A stretch of 64,000 nt of DNA, taken from Gammaproteobacteria bacterium UBA2965. Lineage in GTDB: Bacteria; Pseudomonadota; Gammaproteobacteria; Pseudomonadales; Azotimanducaceae. Location of the stretch: assembly GCA_002348385.1 (NCBI GenBank), contig DEBD01000028.1, forward strand, positions 127,695 through 191,694, given 5' to 3'. Made by a program: the position numbers and the translations under genes. Numbering within the stretch: position 1 is the stretch's first letter; each line of letters opens with the position of its first letter. The notes beneath the pieces were generated by a model, which saw only the letters and a list, made by a program, of their open reading frames with translations, was not told the DNA's origin and ran no database searches. Shown piece after piece: positions 1 to 7,979 of the stretch.

Positions 1-1
1 T

Positions 2-235
2 TCGGTGCCCCTGGCGTTCGTTGCGTCCGGGCTATTCGGCGCCATGGAGGTCATGTTGCCCGTAATGACCACCGGCATGCTCGCCGGCATGGCAGTCCCC
101 ATGGTGGCGAGCATGGCAGCACACACTTTCGGTGACGGCGCGCTCATGGGCGGGGTGTGTGGTCTGGCGGTGTTCGTGGCCACCTATGTGGCGAATGCAT
201 TCATCAAACGCAAGGCAAGCGAATGGACGTCGTAA
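2..235 (+). CDS. C-terminal part of a membrane protein (5' truncated by window edge)
   Basis: The frame is open from the window edge to a TAA stop, so only the last 78 or so residues are present. They are strongly hydrophobic, with at least two likely transmembrane segments rich in Met, Ala, Gly and Val (a PVMTTGMLAGM stretch, then a GGVCGLAVFVATYVANAF helix) and a short basic tail (IKRKASEW). This suggests an inner-membrane protein with a cytoplasmic C-terminus. Its last bases overlap the start of the downstream methyltransferase by 13 bp, so the two are probably translationally coupled. I do not recognise the family; the missing N-terminus would decide it. Confidence 0.6.
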   Translation, partial: SVPLAFVASGLFGAMEVMLPVMTTGMLAGMAVPMVASMAAHTFGDGALMGGVCGLAVFVATYVANAFIKRKASEWTS

Positions 236-834
236 CGCAGAAAAAGTGGGACCGGGCCGCCGCTAATTTCGATCTCATGGCGTCGTATGGCCCGGAAAAG
301 CGTTGGTTGCCCTACAAGCGCGAGTTGTTCGGCAACATGGGCGAGGGCAAGATTCTGTTCATGGCGGTTGGTACGGGTCTGGATGTCCCGGCGTTTCCCG
401 CCGGCCGGGACATCGTCGGTATCGATATCAGCCAGAAGATGCTCGATGCCGGTGCGGACCGGGTGCAGGGGTATGAAGGATCGTTGATCCTGCAGCAGGC
501 CGACGTGCACGACATGCCTTTCGAGGACGACCAGTTCGATCAGGTGTTTACCTCGTGCACGTTCTGTTCCGTGCCTGATCCCATCGACGGGCTGCGCGCG
601 CTCCGCAGGGTGCTCAAACCGGGGGGCGATCTGTTCATGTTCGAGCACACGGGCAGCCGCTACTATCCCTTCAAACCCATGATGAACCTGATGACGGTGG
701 TATCGCGCAAGCTGGGGCCGGACATGAACCGCACCACGGTGGAAAACGTGGTGGCAGCCGGTTACGAGCTGCAGCGCGTTACCCACGTGTATATGGACGT
801 GGTGAAAACCATTCACGGTCGAAATCCGGCCTAG
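223..834 (+). CDS. Class I SAM-dependent methyltransferase (UbiE/PmtA-like)
   Basis: A 203-residue protein with a Rossmann-type methyltransferase core: motif I (FMAVGTGLDVPAF) near residues 46-58, an acidic motif II (VGIDIS) near 66-71, an ADVHDMPF motif near 90-97 and the post-core LKPGG turn near 130. The length and a C-terminus without extra domains fit the UbiE/phosphatidylethanolamine N-methyltransferase-like group, but the substrate cannot be read from sequence. I chose the ATG at 223, inside the previous gene, because the family core begins just after it (KKWDRAAANFD). Coupling to a membrane protein gene is compatible with a lipid or quinone substrate; that is inference. Confidence 0.85.
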   Translation: MDVVTQKKWDRAAANFDLMASYGPEKRWLPYKRELFGNMGEGKILFMAVGTGLDVPAFPAGRDIVGIDISQKMLDAGADRVQGYEGSLILQQADVHDMPFEDDQFDQVFTSCTFCSVPDPIDGLRALRRVLKPGGDLFMFEHTGSRYYPFKPMMNLMTVVSRKLGPDMNRTTVENVVAAGYELQRVTHVYMDVVKTIHGRNPA

Positions 835-851
835 CAACGGGAGAGCTGAAC

Positions 852-2540
852 GTGGCCTATGACCTGGCGATAAAGAACGGGCTGGTGGTGGATGGCACTG
901 GCCGCGAGCGTTTTCGCGCGGATGTGGGCGTGCGCGATGGGCGCATCGTTACCCTGGGCAAGCTGGAGGAAGCGGCCACGCGCACCATCGATGCCGGCGG
1001 TCTCGTCGTGAGCCCGGGTTTCGTGGATGGCCATACGCATATGGACGCCCAGGTGTTCTGGGACCCCATCGGCTCCTGCTCTTGCTATCACGGCGTGACG
1101 AGCGTGGTCATGGGCAACTGCGGGTTCACCCTGGCGCCCTGCAGGGCGGAAGACGCGGACCTGGTGTTTCGTAATCTGGAGCGGGCCGAGGACCTGTCGC
1201 GCGAGGCCATGCTCACGGGCATCGACTGGAGCTGGGAGAGTTTTCCGGAATACCTCGACGCCGTGGAGGCCCGTCCTAAGGGCATCAACTATGCCGCCTA
1301 CATCGGTCACTCTGCGCTGCGTACCTACGTGATGGGCGAGCGCGCGTTCGTCGAATCGGGCAATGCCGCAGACGTTCAGCAGATGTGCGATCTGGTGGTG
1401 GAAGCCGTTAACGCCGGTGCCATGGGTTTTTCCACCTCGCGAACGTTCAACCACCTCACCGCCGATGATCGGCCGGTAGCCAGCCGCCTGGCGGACTGGG
1501 AGGAAGTGCGCGCTATCGTGAACGCCATGGGTGCGACGGGCAAAGGCATATTCGAGATCGCTGGCGAAGCGCCCGGGCGCAGGCCGGAACGGATGCGGGA
1601 GTATTTTGACCGGCTCAAAGGGTTGGCCGTGGAATCCGGTGTCAAGCAGACCTGGGGCATGTTCAGCGTGCGCATCGCGCCTGAAATATGGCGGCACTAT
1701 TTCGATCTGGCCAGCGAGACCGCTGAAGCGGGCGGCGACATTTCCATTCAGGTGCATACGCGTGCGTTGAATGTCTTGTTTTCCTTCGCCACTTCCACGC
1801 CCTACGATGGCTGGGAGGTCTGGAAAGATCTGCGTGAGCTGCCGCTGGACGAACAGAAAGACAAGCTGCGCGACGCCAGCCTTCGTGCCGCTCTAGTTGA
1901 ATCCGCGAATCGGGAGTATACGGGCGCACGTGTGGTGGGTGCGGAGGCGCGTCCGCCGGATTGGAACTGGGTGTTTCCCATGGCCGACATGAGTGAACAG
2001 CCGTCCATGGCTGAGCTGGCCGCCGCACGAGGGGTCGACCCGGTGGAACTCATGATCGATCTATCGCTGGAGCACGACTTCCAGATCTTCTTTCGTCAGC
2101 CCATTGCCAACGAGGACCAGGATCACGTGCTTGAGATGATGCGCCATCCTCACTCGCTGGTGACCTTCTCGGATTCAGGAGCCCACGTGTCGCAGATCAT
2201 GGACAGCTCGTTGCAGACACATCTACTCAGCCACTGGGTGCGTGAGCGTGAGGCGTTCTCACTGGAGCAAGCGGTACGCAAGATCACTTCTGAAACCGCC
2301 GATATGTGGGGTCTCACAGATCGGGGGCGTGTGGCCGAAGGCAAGGCGGCCGATCTGGTGATCTTCGACCCGGATACCGTGGCGCCCAACATGCCCACCG
2401 TGGAGCACGACCTGCCGGCGGGCGCGCGCCGGCTCAAGCAAACCGCCCAGGGCATTGTGCACACCATCGTCAACGGAGAGGTGGTGCTGACGGAGAACGA
2501 GTTCTCCGGCGCCACCCCGGGCAGACTGCTGCGCGCCTGA
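852..2540 (+). CDS. N-acyl-D-amino-acid deacylase-type amidohydrolase
   Basis: A 562-residue metal-dependent amidohydrolase of the D-aminoacylase group, which hydrolyses N-acyl-D-amino acids or related amides. The N-terminal urease-like beta-sandwich (DLAIKNGLVVDGTG) leads into the metal motif PGFVDGHTHMD near residues 55-65. An NCGFTLAPC segment near 93 supplies the Cys expected in this group; HSAL (about 154), QVHTRAL (about 301) and SDSGAH (about 442) supply further ligands. The C-terminal strand motif AEGKAADLVIFDPDTV is typical. The start is GTG, 17 bp after the methyltransferase stop, with GGGAGAGC upstream. It is longer than classical D-aminoacylases (about 480-500 aa) but resembles the longer proteobacterial members. 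Substrate unknown. Confidence 0.88.
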   Translation: MAYDLAIKNGLVVDGTGRERFRADVGVRDGRIVTLGKLEEAATRTIDAGGLVVSPGFVDGHTHMDAQVFWDPIGSCSCYHGVTSVVMGNCGFTLAPCRAEDADLVFRNLERAEDLSREAMLTGIDWSWESFPEYLDAVEARPKGINYAAYIGHSALRTYVMGERAFVESGNAADVQQMCDLVVEAVNAGAMGFSTSRTFNHLTADDRPVASRLADWEEVRAIVNAMGATGKGIFEIAGEAPGRRPERMREYFDRLKGLAVESGVKQTWGMFSVRIAPEIWRHYFDLASETAEAGGDISIQVHTRALNVLFSFATSTPYDGWEVWKDLRELPLDEQKDKLRDASLRAALVESANREYTGARVVGAEARPPDWNWVFPMADMSEQPSMAELAAARGVDPVELMIDLSLEHDFQIFFRQPIANEDQDHVLEMMRHPHSLVTFSDSGAHVSQIMDSSLQTHLLSHWVREREAFSLEQAVRKITSETADMWGLTDRGRVAEGKAADLVIFDPDTVAPNMPTVEHDLPAGARRLKQTAQGIVHTIVNGEVVLTENEFSGATPGRLLRA

Positions 2541-2597
2541 TACCCGGTGTTGCATTGCGCCTGGGCGGGCGATTACATTGGCCGACGTCAGCTCACC

Positions 2598-2674
2598 GCA
2601 CCCGTAGTTCAACTGGATAGAGCATCGGCCTTCGAAGCCGAGAGTTGTAGGTTCGAGTCCTACCGGGTGCGCCA
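2598..2674 (+). tRNA. tRNA-Arg (anticodon TCG)
   Basis: The cloverleaf is complete. The acceptor stem GCACCCG pairs with CGGGTGC, followed by G and an encoded CCA. The D-arm is GTTC...GAGC; the anticodon stem TCGGC/GCCGA encloses the loop CTTCGAA, giving anticodon TCG, which reads CGA and other CGN codons. The T-arm is GTAGG-TTCGAGT-CCTAC. It lies 57 bp after the amidohydrolase stop and is followed within 3 bp by a hairpin-rich tandem repeat. Confidence 0.97.
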
Positions 2675-2676
2675 CT

Positions 2677-2841
2677 GTCGGCCGCTTCGCGGCCTTAGGG
2701 AGTTTCTGCTTGCGCAGAGACTCTGGGTCAGAGTCGGCCGCTTCGCGGCCTTAGGGAGTTTCCGCTTGCGCGGAAACTCTGGGTCAGAGTCGGTCGCTTC
2801 GCGACCTTAACGAGTTTTCTGCCCTGGCGGGCAGGAAACTC
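2677..2841 (+). repeat. Three tandem 56-bp units, each carrying two hairpins
   Basis: Units begin at 2677, 2733 and 2789, exactly 56 bp apart. Each holds a short hairpin (GGCCGCTTCGCGGCC in units 1 and 2; GGTCGCTTCGCGACC in unit 3) and a longer one with GAGTTTC- and -GAAACTC-like arms (2700-2723, the matching place in unit 2, and 2812-2841). Where the units differ in sequence, both arms change together or leave a G-U pair, so the folds are conserved while the primary sequence drifts. No strong T-tract follows most hairpins, so simple terminators explain them poorly. The array fills most of the gap between tRNA-Arg and ribB. Confidence 0.9.
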
Positions 2842-2957
2842 GATCCCGTACCCATGGACCTATCCAGTACCGCGGCGGCTGCGCAAGTCCTGCGGGGTTC
2901 GCTGAAGGAATCGTGGGCGGCGTGGTAAACTCGCGCGCTTTCCCAGGGAAAAGTTCT

Positions 2958-4058
2958 ATGAGTTCGCCGTTCCACCCGGTAGAGGATGCGTTAGCCGCCA
3001 TTCGTGATGGAGAAATGGTGGTGGTCGTGGACGACGACGATCGCGAGAACGAGGGCGATCTGATCATGGCGGCCAGCAAGGCCACGCCAGAGCAGGTGGC
3101 CTTCATGATCCGCCACACCAGCGGCATTTTGTGCGCTCCCATATTGGAAGATCACGCCAAGGCGCTCCATCTGGACCCCATGGTGGCGCGTAACGACGCT
3201 CCCATGAGCACGGCATTCACCGTGTCTATCGACTACAAGGAAGGCTTGAGCACCGGAATCTCCGCCGAGGAAAGAGCGGCCACCGTGCAGGCGCTCACGT
3301 CCAGTAACGTGGCTGCCAGCGACTTCGTCCGGCCGGGCCATATCTTTCCTCTCGTGGCCCGTCAGGGCGGGGTGTTGATGCGCTCCGGGCACACCGAGGC
3401 AGGCACCGATCTGGCCGGCCTGGCCGGTCTGCCCCCGGTAGGATTGCTGGCGGAGCTGGTGAACGACGACGGCACTGTGCAGCGGCTGCCCCAGCTCATC
3501 GAGTTTGCCAAGGAACACGATCTCAAGATCATCTCCATCGCGGATCTCATTAGCTATCGCCAGATGCGTGAGCAGCTGGTGGAACGCACCCATGAGTTCT
3601 CCATCAATACCCGTGTGGGGGTCGCTCGCGCGGTGGCCTACAAGACCAAGTTCGAAGACGCTGAGCACCTCGCGCTGGTATTGGGTGACGCCGACCAATC
3701 CAATGGCGTGCCGGTTCGTATCCACCGCGAGAAGCTCATCGACGATGTGTTCGGCCCGCAGAGCAGTCACACCCAGAATCTTCTCGATGTCTCTCTGGAT
3801 CGAATCCAGAAACTGGGTGGTGGCGTGTTGCTGTATCTGCGATCCGGATTCGTGGGTGTGCCGCTGGTAAAACTCTCGGACGACCAGACCCGGGAAGACG
3901 AACGTCGGGCCGAGTGGTTGGAGATCGGTGTGGGCGCACAGATTCTGCGCGACCTGGGCCTATCCAGGATTCGCCTCATCGCGGGGCGCGAGGTGGATTA
4001 CGTGGGTGTGGAAGGCTTTGGGCTCAAGTTGGTTTCCACCGAACTTCTCAACGACTAG
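2958..4058 (+). CDS. ribB: 3,4-dihydroxy-2-butanone-4-phosphate synthase fused to an inactive GTP cyclohydrolase II-like domain
   Basis: A 366-residue riboflavin-pathway enzyme. Residues 1 to about 205 are a complete DHBP synthase, which converts ribulose 5-phosphate to the four-carbon riboflavin precursor: the acidic metal loop DDDDRENEGD (25-34), RHTSGILCA, and RPGHIFPL...HTEAGTDLAGLAGL. Residues from about 208 resemble GTP cyclohydrolase II, but where the real enzyme has the zinc cysteines (SLRCDCG) this one reads GPQSSHTQ, so the second activity should be absent. Such hybrids (RibBX) are common in Proteobacteria, and a separate ribA is expected elsewhere. The ATG at 2958 has GGGAA upstream and matches family starts. 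I found no FMN riboswitch in front of it. Confidence 0.93.
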   Translation: MSSPFHPVEDALAAIRDGEMVVVVDDDDRENEGDLIMAASKATPEQVAFMIRHTSGILCAPILEDHAKALHLDPMVARNDAPMSTAFTVSIDYKEGLSTGISAEERAATVQALTSSNVAASDFVRPGHIFPLVARQGGVLMRSGHTEAGTDLAGLAGLPPVGLLAELVNDDGTVQRLPQLIEFAKEHDLKIISIADLISYRQMREQLVERTHEFSINTRVGVARAVAYKTKFEDAEHLALVLGDADQSNGVPVRIHREKLIDDVFGPQSSHTQNLLDVSLDRIQKLGGGVLLYLRSGFVGVPLVKLSDDQTREDERRAEWLEIGVGAQILRDLGLSRIRLIAGREVDYVGVEGFGLKLVSTELLND

Positions 4059-4291
4059 CGCCGGTAGTGAAAACCGGCCGCTGAGCCACATGGACCCACG
4101 TAAACGATTCTGATGTCCGCGCTGCGCTTGCCGCACTGAGCGCAACGCACGCGGCGCCGAATTTGGTGCAGTGGCGTTCTCGTCCCGAGCCGCTTGCTCA
4201 ACTCTGCAACGTTCAAGGCAACCATGCGTGAGCAGGGTACGCACACCGCATAGAGTTGAAAGCTGCTCAGCAGGTCGCTCAGGGTTTGCAC
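4055..4291 (-). CDS. Small zinc-ribbon protein downstream of a LexA box
   Basis: A 78-residue basic protein. Two CxxC pairs, CVPC near residue 18 and CAQC near 50, could hold one zinc ion as a zinc ribbon; the stretch between and after them is Arg-rich (QIRRRVRC, GKRSADIRIVYVG). I do not recognise a named family; a nucleic-acid-binding role is plausible. The GTG start at 4291 is preferred over the internal ATG (MVALNV) because the latter would remove the first CxxC. A perfect LexA box lies 51 bp upstream, so SOS control is likely. Its TAG stop and the TAG stop of convergent ribB share the palindrome CTAG at 4055-4058. Confidence 0.65.
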   Translation of the reverse strand: MQTLSDLLSSFQLYAVCVPCSRMVALNVAELSKRLGTRTPLHQIRRRVRCAQCGKRSADIRIVYVGPCGSAAGFHYRR

Positions 4292-4570
4292 GGGCAGACG
4301 CTCGTTGTCGCTATCTCGTCGTGCCTACAATGTATCAGAAATACTGTATATATATACAGTATTGGGTGATCGGTGCTCCGCGGACCTCCGGTCGGCCCCA
4401 CGAGTTTCGGCCCCGTTGCTGTCGTCGGGCAATCAGATAGCCTTACCCACAATAACCGATCGAGTAGCGCCATTAAGTCTGCTGAGGATGGCAGGCAGCC
4501 ACCCGAAAGGCCATGGAAGCCGCGTAGGGGTGCCCTTAGAATTGGCGGCAACTGAAGCACGAGTGATTCC
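4292..4570. other. Divergent intergenic region between the zinc-ribbon gene and the pdxA homologue
   Basis: This 279-bp gap holds the LexA box at 4342-4361 and no convincing gene; short open frames here have no ribosome-binding site or family-like composition. The LexA box is 51 bp from the minus-strand zinc-ribbon start and 209 bp from the plus-strand pdxA homologue, so it most likely serves the former. GATACA, just outside the box on the minus strand, could be a -10 element. Confidence 0.6.
4342..4361. promoter_or_regulatory. LexA (SOS) box, perfect palindrome
   Basis: The site reads TACTGTATATATATACAGTA, a perfect match to the CTGT-N8-ACAG LexA consensus with the alternating AT core, and the dyad extends two bases further each side. 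The identical 20-mer recurs at 57244-57263 beside another small gene. This is among the strongest SOS-box sequences possible. Confidence 0.9.
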
Positions 4571-5581
4571 ATGAGTGAATTGCCACTAGCCGTGACCCTG
4601 GGTGATCCGGCGGGGGTGGGCCCCGAGGTGGCCGCCAAGGTCATCGCGCAGCTCAAGGCGCGCGGTAAGTTGGCCCGACCCCTGCTCTTCGTCGGTAGCG
4701 AGGCGGGCTTGCGGCTGGGGGCCAAGGCGGCTGGTTGTGAGGAATCGCTGGATCTGCTGGAGCGGATTGATGGCCCACAGGCGCTTCAGGGTAGGTTGGG
4801 TCTGGTGGATTTGGGCGGCGAGACTGCCGACTTTCAGTTCGGCCAGGTGTCCGCTGCATGCGGCGGGGCGGCGGTTGCCGCGGTAGAGCAGGCGGCAGCC
4901 TGGTGTCTGGACGGCTCGGTGGCAGGCATGGTCACCTGCCCTATTAACAAGGCCGCCATTCATGAGGCGGGGTTCGTGGAGGATCTAGGCCACCAGGAAA
5001 TACTCGCGCGTCTGACTGGTGCTAAGTGGACGGCCACCATGCTGATGACGCCCGGCTTGAAGGTGGTGCATCTTTCTACCCATAAATCCCTGATTGAAGC
5101 GGCGCGATATGTGACTTACGCCAACGTGTTGGAAAAGCTCACCCTTGCTCAGGACACTCTCGCAGGTTGGGGGTTGCCCGACGCCCGTATCGCCGTGGCG
5201 GCGCTCAACCCCCACGGGGGGGAGAGCGGCATTCTCGGGCGTGAGGAAATTGACGCAATCGCGCCGGCCATCGCGGCCGCTCAAGAGGCCGGCATCGATG
5301 CCCGCGGCCCCGTCCCGGCAGACTCGGTCTTTAACCGGGCCATCGCCGGGGAGTTCGATGTGGTGCTGGCCATGTATCACGACCAGGGGCACATCGCCAT
5401 CAAGGTGCACGACTTTCATGCCAGCACGACGGCCACACTGGGTATCCCCTTCGTTCGCACCTCGGTGGATCACGGCACCGCGTTCGACATCGCCGGGCAG
5501 GGGGTGGCTGACGAGCGTGGGCTCATCGCCGCCATCGCCGCGGCCGGGGCGTTGGTAGACGGTCGGCTTGCGCGCCTGTAG
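4571..5581 (+). CDS. pdxA: PdxA-family 4-phosphate dehydrogenase (PdxA or PdxA2-like)
   Basis: A 336-residue NAD-dependent dehydrogenase/decarboxylase. Family landmarks are TLGDPAGVGPE at the N-terminus, GHQEILARLTG near 140, HLSTHKSL near 170, LNPHGGESG near 215 and MYHDQGHIAIK near 272, which carry the metal-binding histidines; the C-terminus has RTSVDHGTAFDIAG. In vitamin B6 synthesis PdxA oxidises 4-phosphohydroxy-threonine. The KVHDFHASTTATLG segment, in place of KYQGFGRGVNITLG of enterobacterial PdxA, resembles the PdxA2 group acting on 4-phospho-D-threonate or erythronate. No kinase or pdxJ lies nearby, so either role is possible. Confidence 0.85.
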   Translation: MSELPLAVTLGDPAGVGPEVAAKVIAQLKARGKLARPLLFVGSEAGLRLGAKAAGCEESLDLLERIDGPQALQGRLGLVDLGGETADFQFGQVSAACGGAAVAAVEQAAAWCLDGSVAGMVTCPINKAAIHEAGFVEDLGHQEILARLTGAKWTATMLMTPGLKVVHLSTHKSLIEAARYVTYANVLEKLTLAQDTLAGWGLPDARIAVAALNPHGGESGILGREEIDAIAPAIAAAQEAGIDARGPVPADSVFNRAIAGEFDVVLAMYHDQGHIAIKVHDFHASTTATLGIPFVRTSVDHGTAFDIAGQGVADERGLIAAIAAAGALVDGRLARL

Positions 5582-5629
5582 GCCCGTGCGGCACACTCAG
5601 CCGACATCTAGTCAGCTGGGGGAAGCTCG

Positions 5630-6712
5630 ATGAAGGCCGCAGTTTTTCGCGAAGTCAACGTGCCCATGGAAGTGGAGGAGGTAGAGATCTCCAAACCGGG
5701 GCCCCGCGAGGTGCTGATTCGCACCGCGGCGGCCGGCGTATGTCACTCCGATCTGCACTTTTTCAACGGTACCTATCCCGGTGCGGCCCCCATGGTGCTT
5801 GGCCATGAGTCTGCGGGCGTGGTTGAGCAGGTGGGCAGCGACGTGCACTACGTGCAGCCCGGAGATCACGTCATCACCTGTCTGTCGGTGTTCTGTGGCC
5901 ATTGCGAATACTGCCTCACCGGGCGGTTGTCTCTGTGTCAGGAACCGGAAACCCGTCGCGGTCGGGATCAGGCACCACGCCTGAGCCATGGGGATGCGCC
6001 CATGGGCCAGTTTGCCGATCTCGGCTCGTTCGCCGAGATGATGCTCGTTCACGAGCATGCGGTGGCCAAGATCCGCGACGACATGCCGCTGGACCGGGCG
6101 GCGTTGATCGGTTGTGGCGTGACCACGGGAGTGGGTGCCGTGATCCACACCGCCGGTGTGGAGCCCGGGTCTACCGTGGCCGTCATCGGCTGTGGCGGCG
6201 TGGGACTATCCTGCATCAACGGGGCGGCCATTGCCGGCGCCGGGCGGGTCATTGCCGTAGACATGGTAGCCTCCAAGCTGGATCTGGCGCGCAAGTTCGG
6301 TGCCACCGATGTGGTGGACGCTAGCGAGGGCGATCCGGTGGGCCAGGTGAAACAGCTCACCGGTGGCGGGGTGCATTACTCCTTCGAGGCCATCGGCCTG
6401 AAGGTGACGGCGGAGCAGGCGTTTCAGATGTTGCGCAACGGTGGCACTGCCACCGTCATCGGCATGATCCCGCCGGGTCATATGGTGAGCCTGCACGGGC
6501 CGGAATTTCTCTTCGAGAAAAAGATCCAGGGCTCGATGATGGGGTCTAACCGCTTCCGTGTGGACATGCCTCGATTCGTAGAGCTGTACATGCAGGACAA
6601 GCTGCATCTGGACGATCTGGTGTCGAGTCACATTAAGTTGGGGGATGTGAACGATGCCTTGAAGCAACTGGAGACCGGCGAGATCGCACGCAACGTAATC
6701 CTGTTCGACTGA
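5630..6712 (+). CDS. Zinc-dependent alcohol dehydrogenase (MDR superfamily)
   Basis: A 360-residue medium-chain dehydrogenase. The catalytic zinc ligands are in GVCHSD (Cys near 38) and GHES (His near 63); the structural zinc site is the four-Cys cluster CGHCEYCLTGRLSLC near 95-109. The NAD-binding Rossmann motif is GCGGVG near 189, followed by an acidic residue (VDMVASK) that suggests NAD rather than NADP. The overall type resembles class III and NDMA-dependent-like long-chain alcohol dehydrogenases. The ATG at 5630 has GGGGGAAGC upstream. The fumarylacetoacetase-family gene starts 3 bp after its stop, so the two are an operon and may act on successive intermediates of one catabolic route. 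Confidence 0.9.
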   Translation: MKAAVFREVNVPMEVEEVEISKPGPREVLIRTAAAGVCHSDLHFFNGTYPGAAPMVLGHESAGVVEQVGSDVHYVQPGDHVITCLSVFCGHCEYCLTGRLSLCQEPETRRGRDQAPRLSHGDAPMGQFADLGSFAEMMLVHEHAVAKIRDDMPLDRAALIGCGVTTGVGAVIHTAGVEPGSTVAVIGCGGVGLSCINGAAIAGAGRVIAVDMVASKLDLARKFGATDVVDASEGDPVGQVKQLTGGGVHYSFEAIGLKVTAEQAFQMLRNGGTATVIGMIPPGHMVSLHGPEFLFEKKIQGSMMGSNRFRVDMPRFVELYMQDKLHLDDLVSSHIKLGDVNDALKQLETGEIARNVILFD

Positions 6713-6715
6713 CCT

Positions 6716-7549
6716 ATGCGTTGGCTATCTTTTCAGCGCGATGGCGCCGAGACGTACGGCTACGTCACCGACAACGGTATGGGCGTAGTGGACGTCGGTG
6801 CGCGTGGGCAGCACGCGGACCTCAAGTCGGCCATAGCGGCTGGGGATCTTGCCCGCCACGGTCAGACGGTCGATCTTGCTCTGGATGAGGTGGACTACCT
6901 GCCTACCATTACCCGCCCGGACAAGATCCTGTGTGTGGGGCTGAACTACAAGTCACATCAGGAAGAGACCGGCCGGGGCGGGGAGGGGTATCCCACCATC
7001 TTCGTCCGTTTCGCCGCGGCACAGGTAGGGCACGAGCAACCGATGATTCGGCCGGTGGAATCCAACACCCTGGATTTCGAGGGTGAGATCGCGCTGGTAA
7101 TCGGCAAGGCCGGCCGCCGCATCAAGCGCGAAAAAGCTCTGGATCATGTGGCCGGGTTTGGCATCTATAACGACGGCAGCGTGCGTGAGTACCAGCGCCA
7201 GACGTCTCAATTCACCCCGGGCAAGAACTTCGCGGCCACGGGCGGGTTCGGCCCGTGGATGATGACCCCAGATGAAGTGGGTGATCCCCAGCGCCTGGAG
7301 ATTACTACCCGCCTGAACGGTGAGGTGATGCAGAACGCCACCGCGGATCTTATGGTGTTCGGTTTCGGCGAGATCATTGAGTACTGCTCCACCTTCACCG
7401 AACTGGTGCCGGGGGACGTGATCGCCACCGGCACCCCGGGTGGTGTCGGGTCGGCGCGCAAGCCCCCAATATTCATGGACGAAGATGACGTCGTCGAGGT
7501 GGAGGTGAGCCCCATCGGTGTGCTCCGCCACACCATCGCCGTGGGCTAG
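6716..7549 (+). CDS. Fumarylacetoacetate hydrolase family protein
   Basis: A 277-residue FAH-superfamily enzyme that cleaves or decarboxylates beta-diketo-type acids. A small N-terminal domain is followed by the catalytic domain from about residue 70: CVGLNYKSHQEE, the metal-binding FEGEIALVIG with paired acids near 121-123, an NDGSVREYQ segment, GKNFAATGGFGPW, and the C-terminal ATGTPGGVGSAR loop. Similar enzymes handle acylpyruvates or 2-hydroxyhepta-2,4-diene-1,7-dioate in aromatic degradation; the exact substrate is unknown. It is tightly coupled to the upstream alcohol dehydrogenase. It ends 8 bp before the stop of a convergent gene. Confidence 0.88.
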   Translation: MRWLSFQRDGAETYGYVTDNGMGVVDVGARGQHADLKSAIAAGDLARHGQTVDLALDEVDYLPTITRPDKILCVGLNYKSHQEETGRGGEGYPTIFVRFAAAQVGHEQPMIRPVESNTLDFEGEIALVIGKAGRRIKREKALDHVAGFGIYNDGSVREYQRQTSQFTPGKNFAATGGFGPWMMTPDEVGDPQRLEITTRLNGEVMQNATADLMVFGFGEIIEYCSTFTELVPGDVIATGTPGGVGSARKPPIFMDEDDVVEVEVSPIGVLRHTIAVG

Positions 7550-7557
7550 GCCCTAAA

Positions 7558-7956
7558 TCAGCGTCGGCCCAGCCACCAGTCCTGCATTTCCACGGGCATG
7601 TTCTGTGCGTACTGGCGCATCAGGTCGTTGGCGTCGTCTGGCATTTCCTGATGGTTCGTAGGCTCCAGATCGCAGGCGCCCTGGATGGGATCGATCCATT
7701 CGATCTCCATGGCTTCGATCATGGAACCGAAATCCGGTGCTTCGTGGTGCGGGCTTGATTGGTGGATCATGAAGCCCACATAGTCGTTGAATGACTCCAT
7801 GCAGTAGTAAGTGCGCGGCTCGGCCCCCCGCCAGTATTCGTAACGCCGGCAGTTAGGCTCGTTGGCGTGAGTGGCTTCGAACATCTCGCGCGCAGTCTTT
7901 TCAAACTCCGCCTCCTTGCCCTCGATGATTTTGATTTTGGCTAAGAATGTGGCCAT
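7558..7956 (-). CDS. Antibiotic biosynthesis monooxygenase (ABM)-domain protein
   Basis: A 132-residue protein. Residues 1 to about 95 match the dimeric alpha-beta barrel ABM fold: FLAKIKIIEGKEAEFEKTAREMF, then the central NCRRYEYWRG and YYCMESFNDYVGFMIHQSSPHH. Members are cofactor-free monooxygenases or have unknown roles. The last 35 residues (from ACDLEPTNHQEMPDD) form an acidic extension not usual for the domain. It is transcribed from the same strand as the Yip1-like gene, 23 bp downstream of it, probably in one transcript. Confidence 0.75.
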   Translation of the reverse strand: MATFLAKIKIIEGKEAEFEKTAREMFEATHANEPNCRRYEYWRGAEPRTYYCMESFNDYVGFMIHQSSPHHEAPDFGSMIEAMEIEWIDPIQGACDLEPTNHQEMPDDANDLMRQYAQNMPVEMQDWWLGRR

Positions 7957-7979
7957 GTTTTCTCCCGTCGTATCCCAAG

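Noticed and set aside
2677..2841. CRISPR-like array
   Set aside because: The 56-bp units are contiguous with no unique spacers, and there are no cas genes; they are tandem hairpin repeats.
2842..2957. Possible FMN riboswitch before ribB
   Set aside because: I looked for the conserved RFN-element core and multi-helix layout and did not see them in this 116-bp stretch.
4342..4361. The two identical 20-mers as ends of a mobile element
   Set aside because: Beyond the palindrome the flanks differ at both sites, there is no target duplication or transposase, and the sequence is exactly the LexA consensus.
4373..4555. Small plus-strand frame between the LexA box and the pdxA homologue
   Set aside because: It has no ribosome-binding site, a low-complexity composition and no conserved-looking motif.
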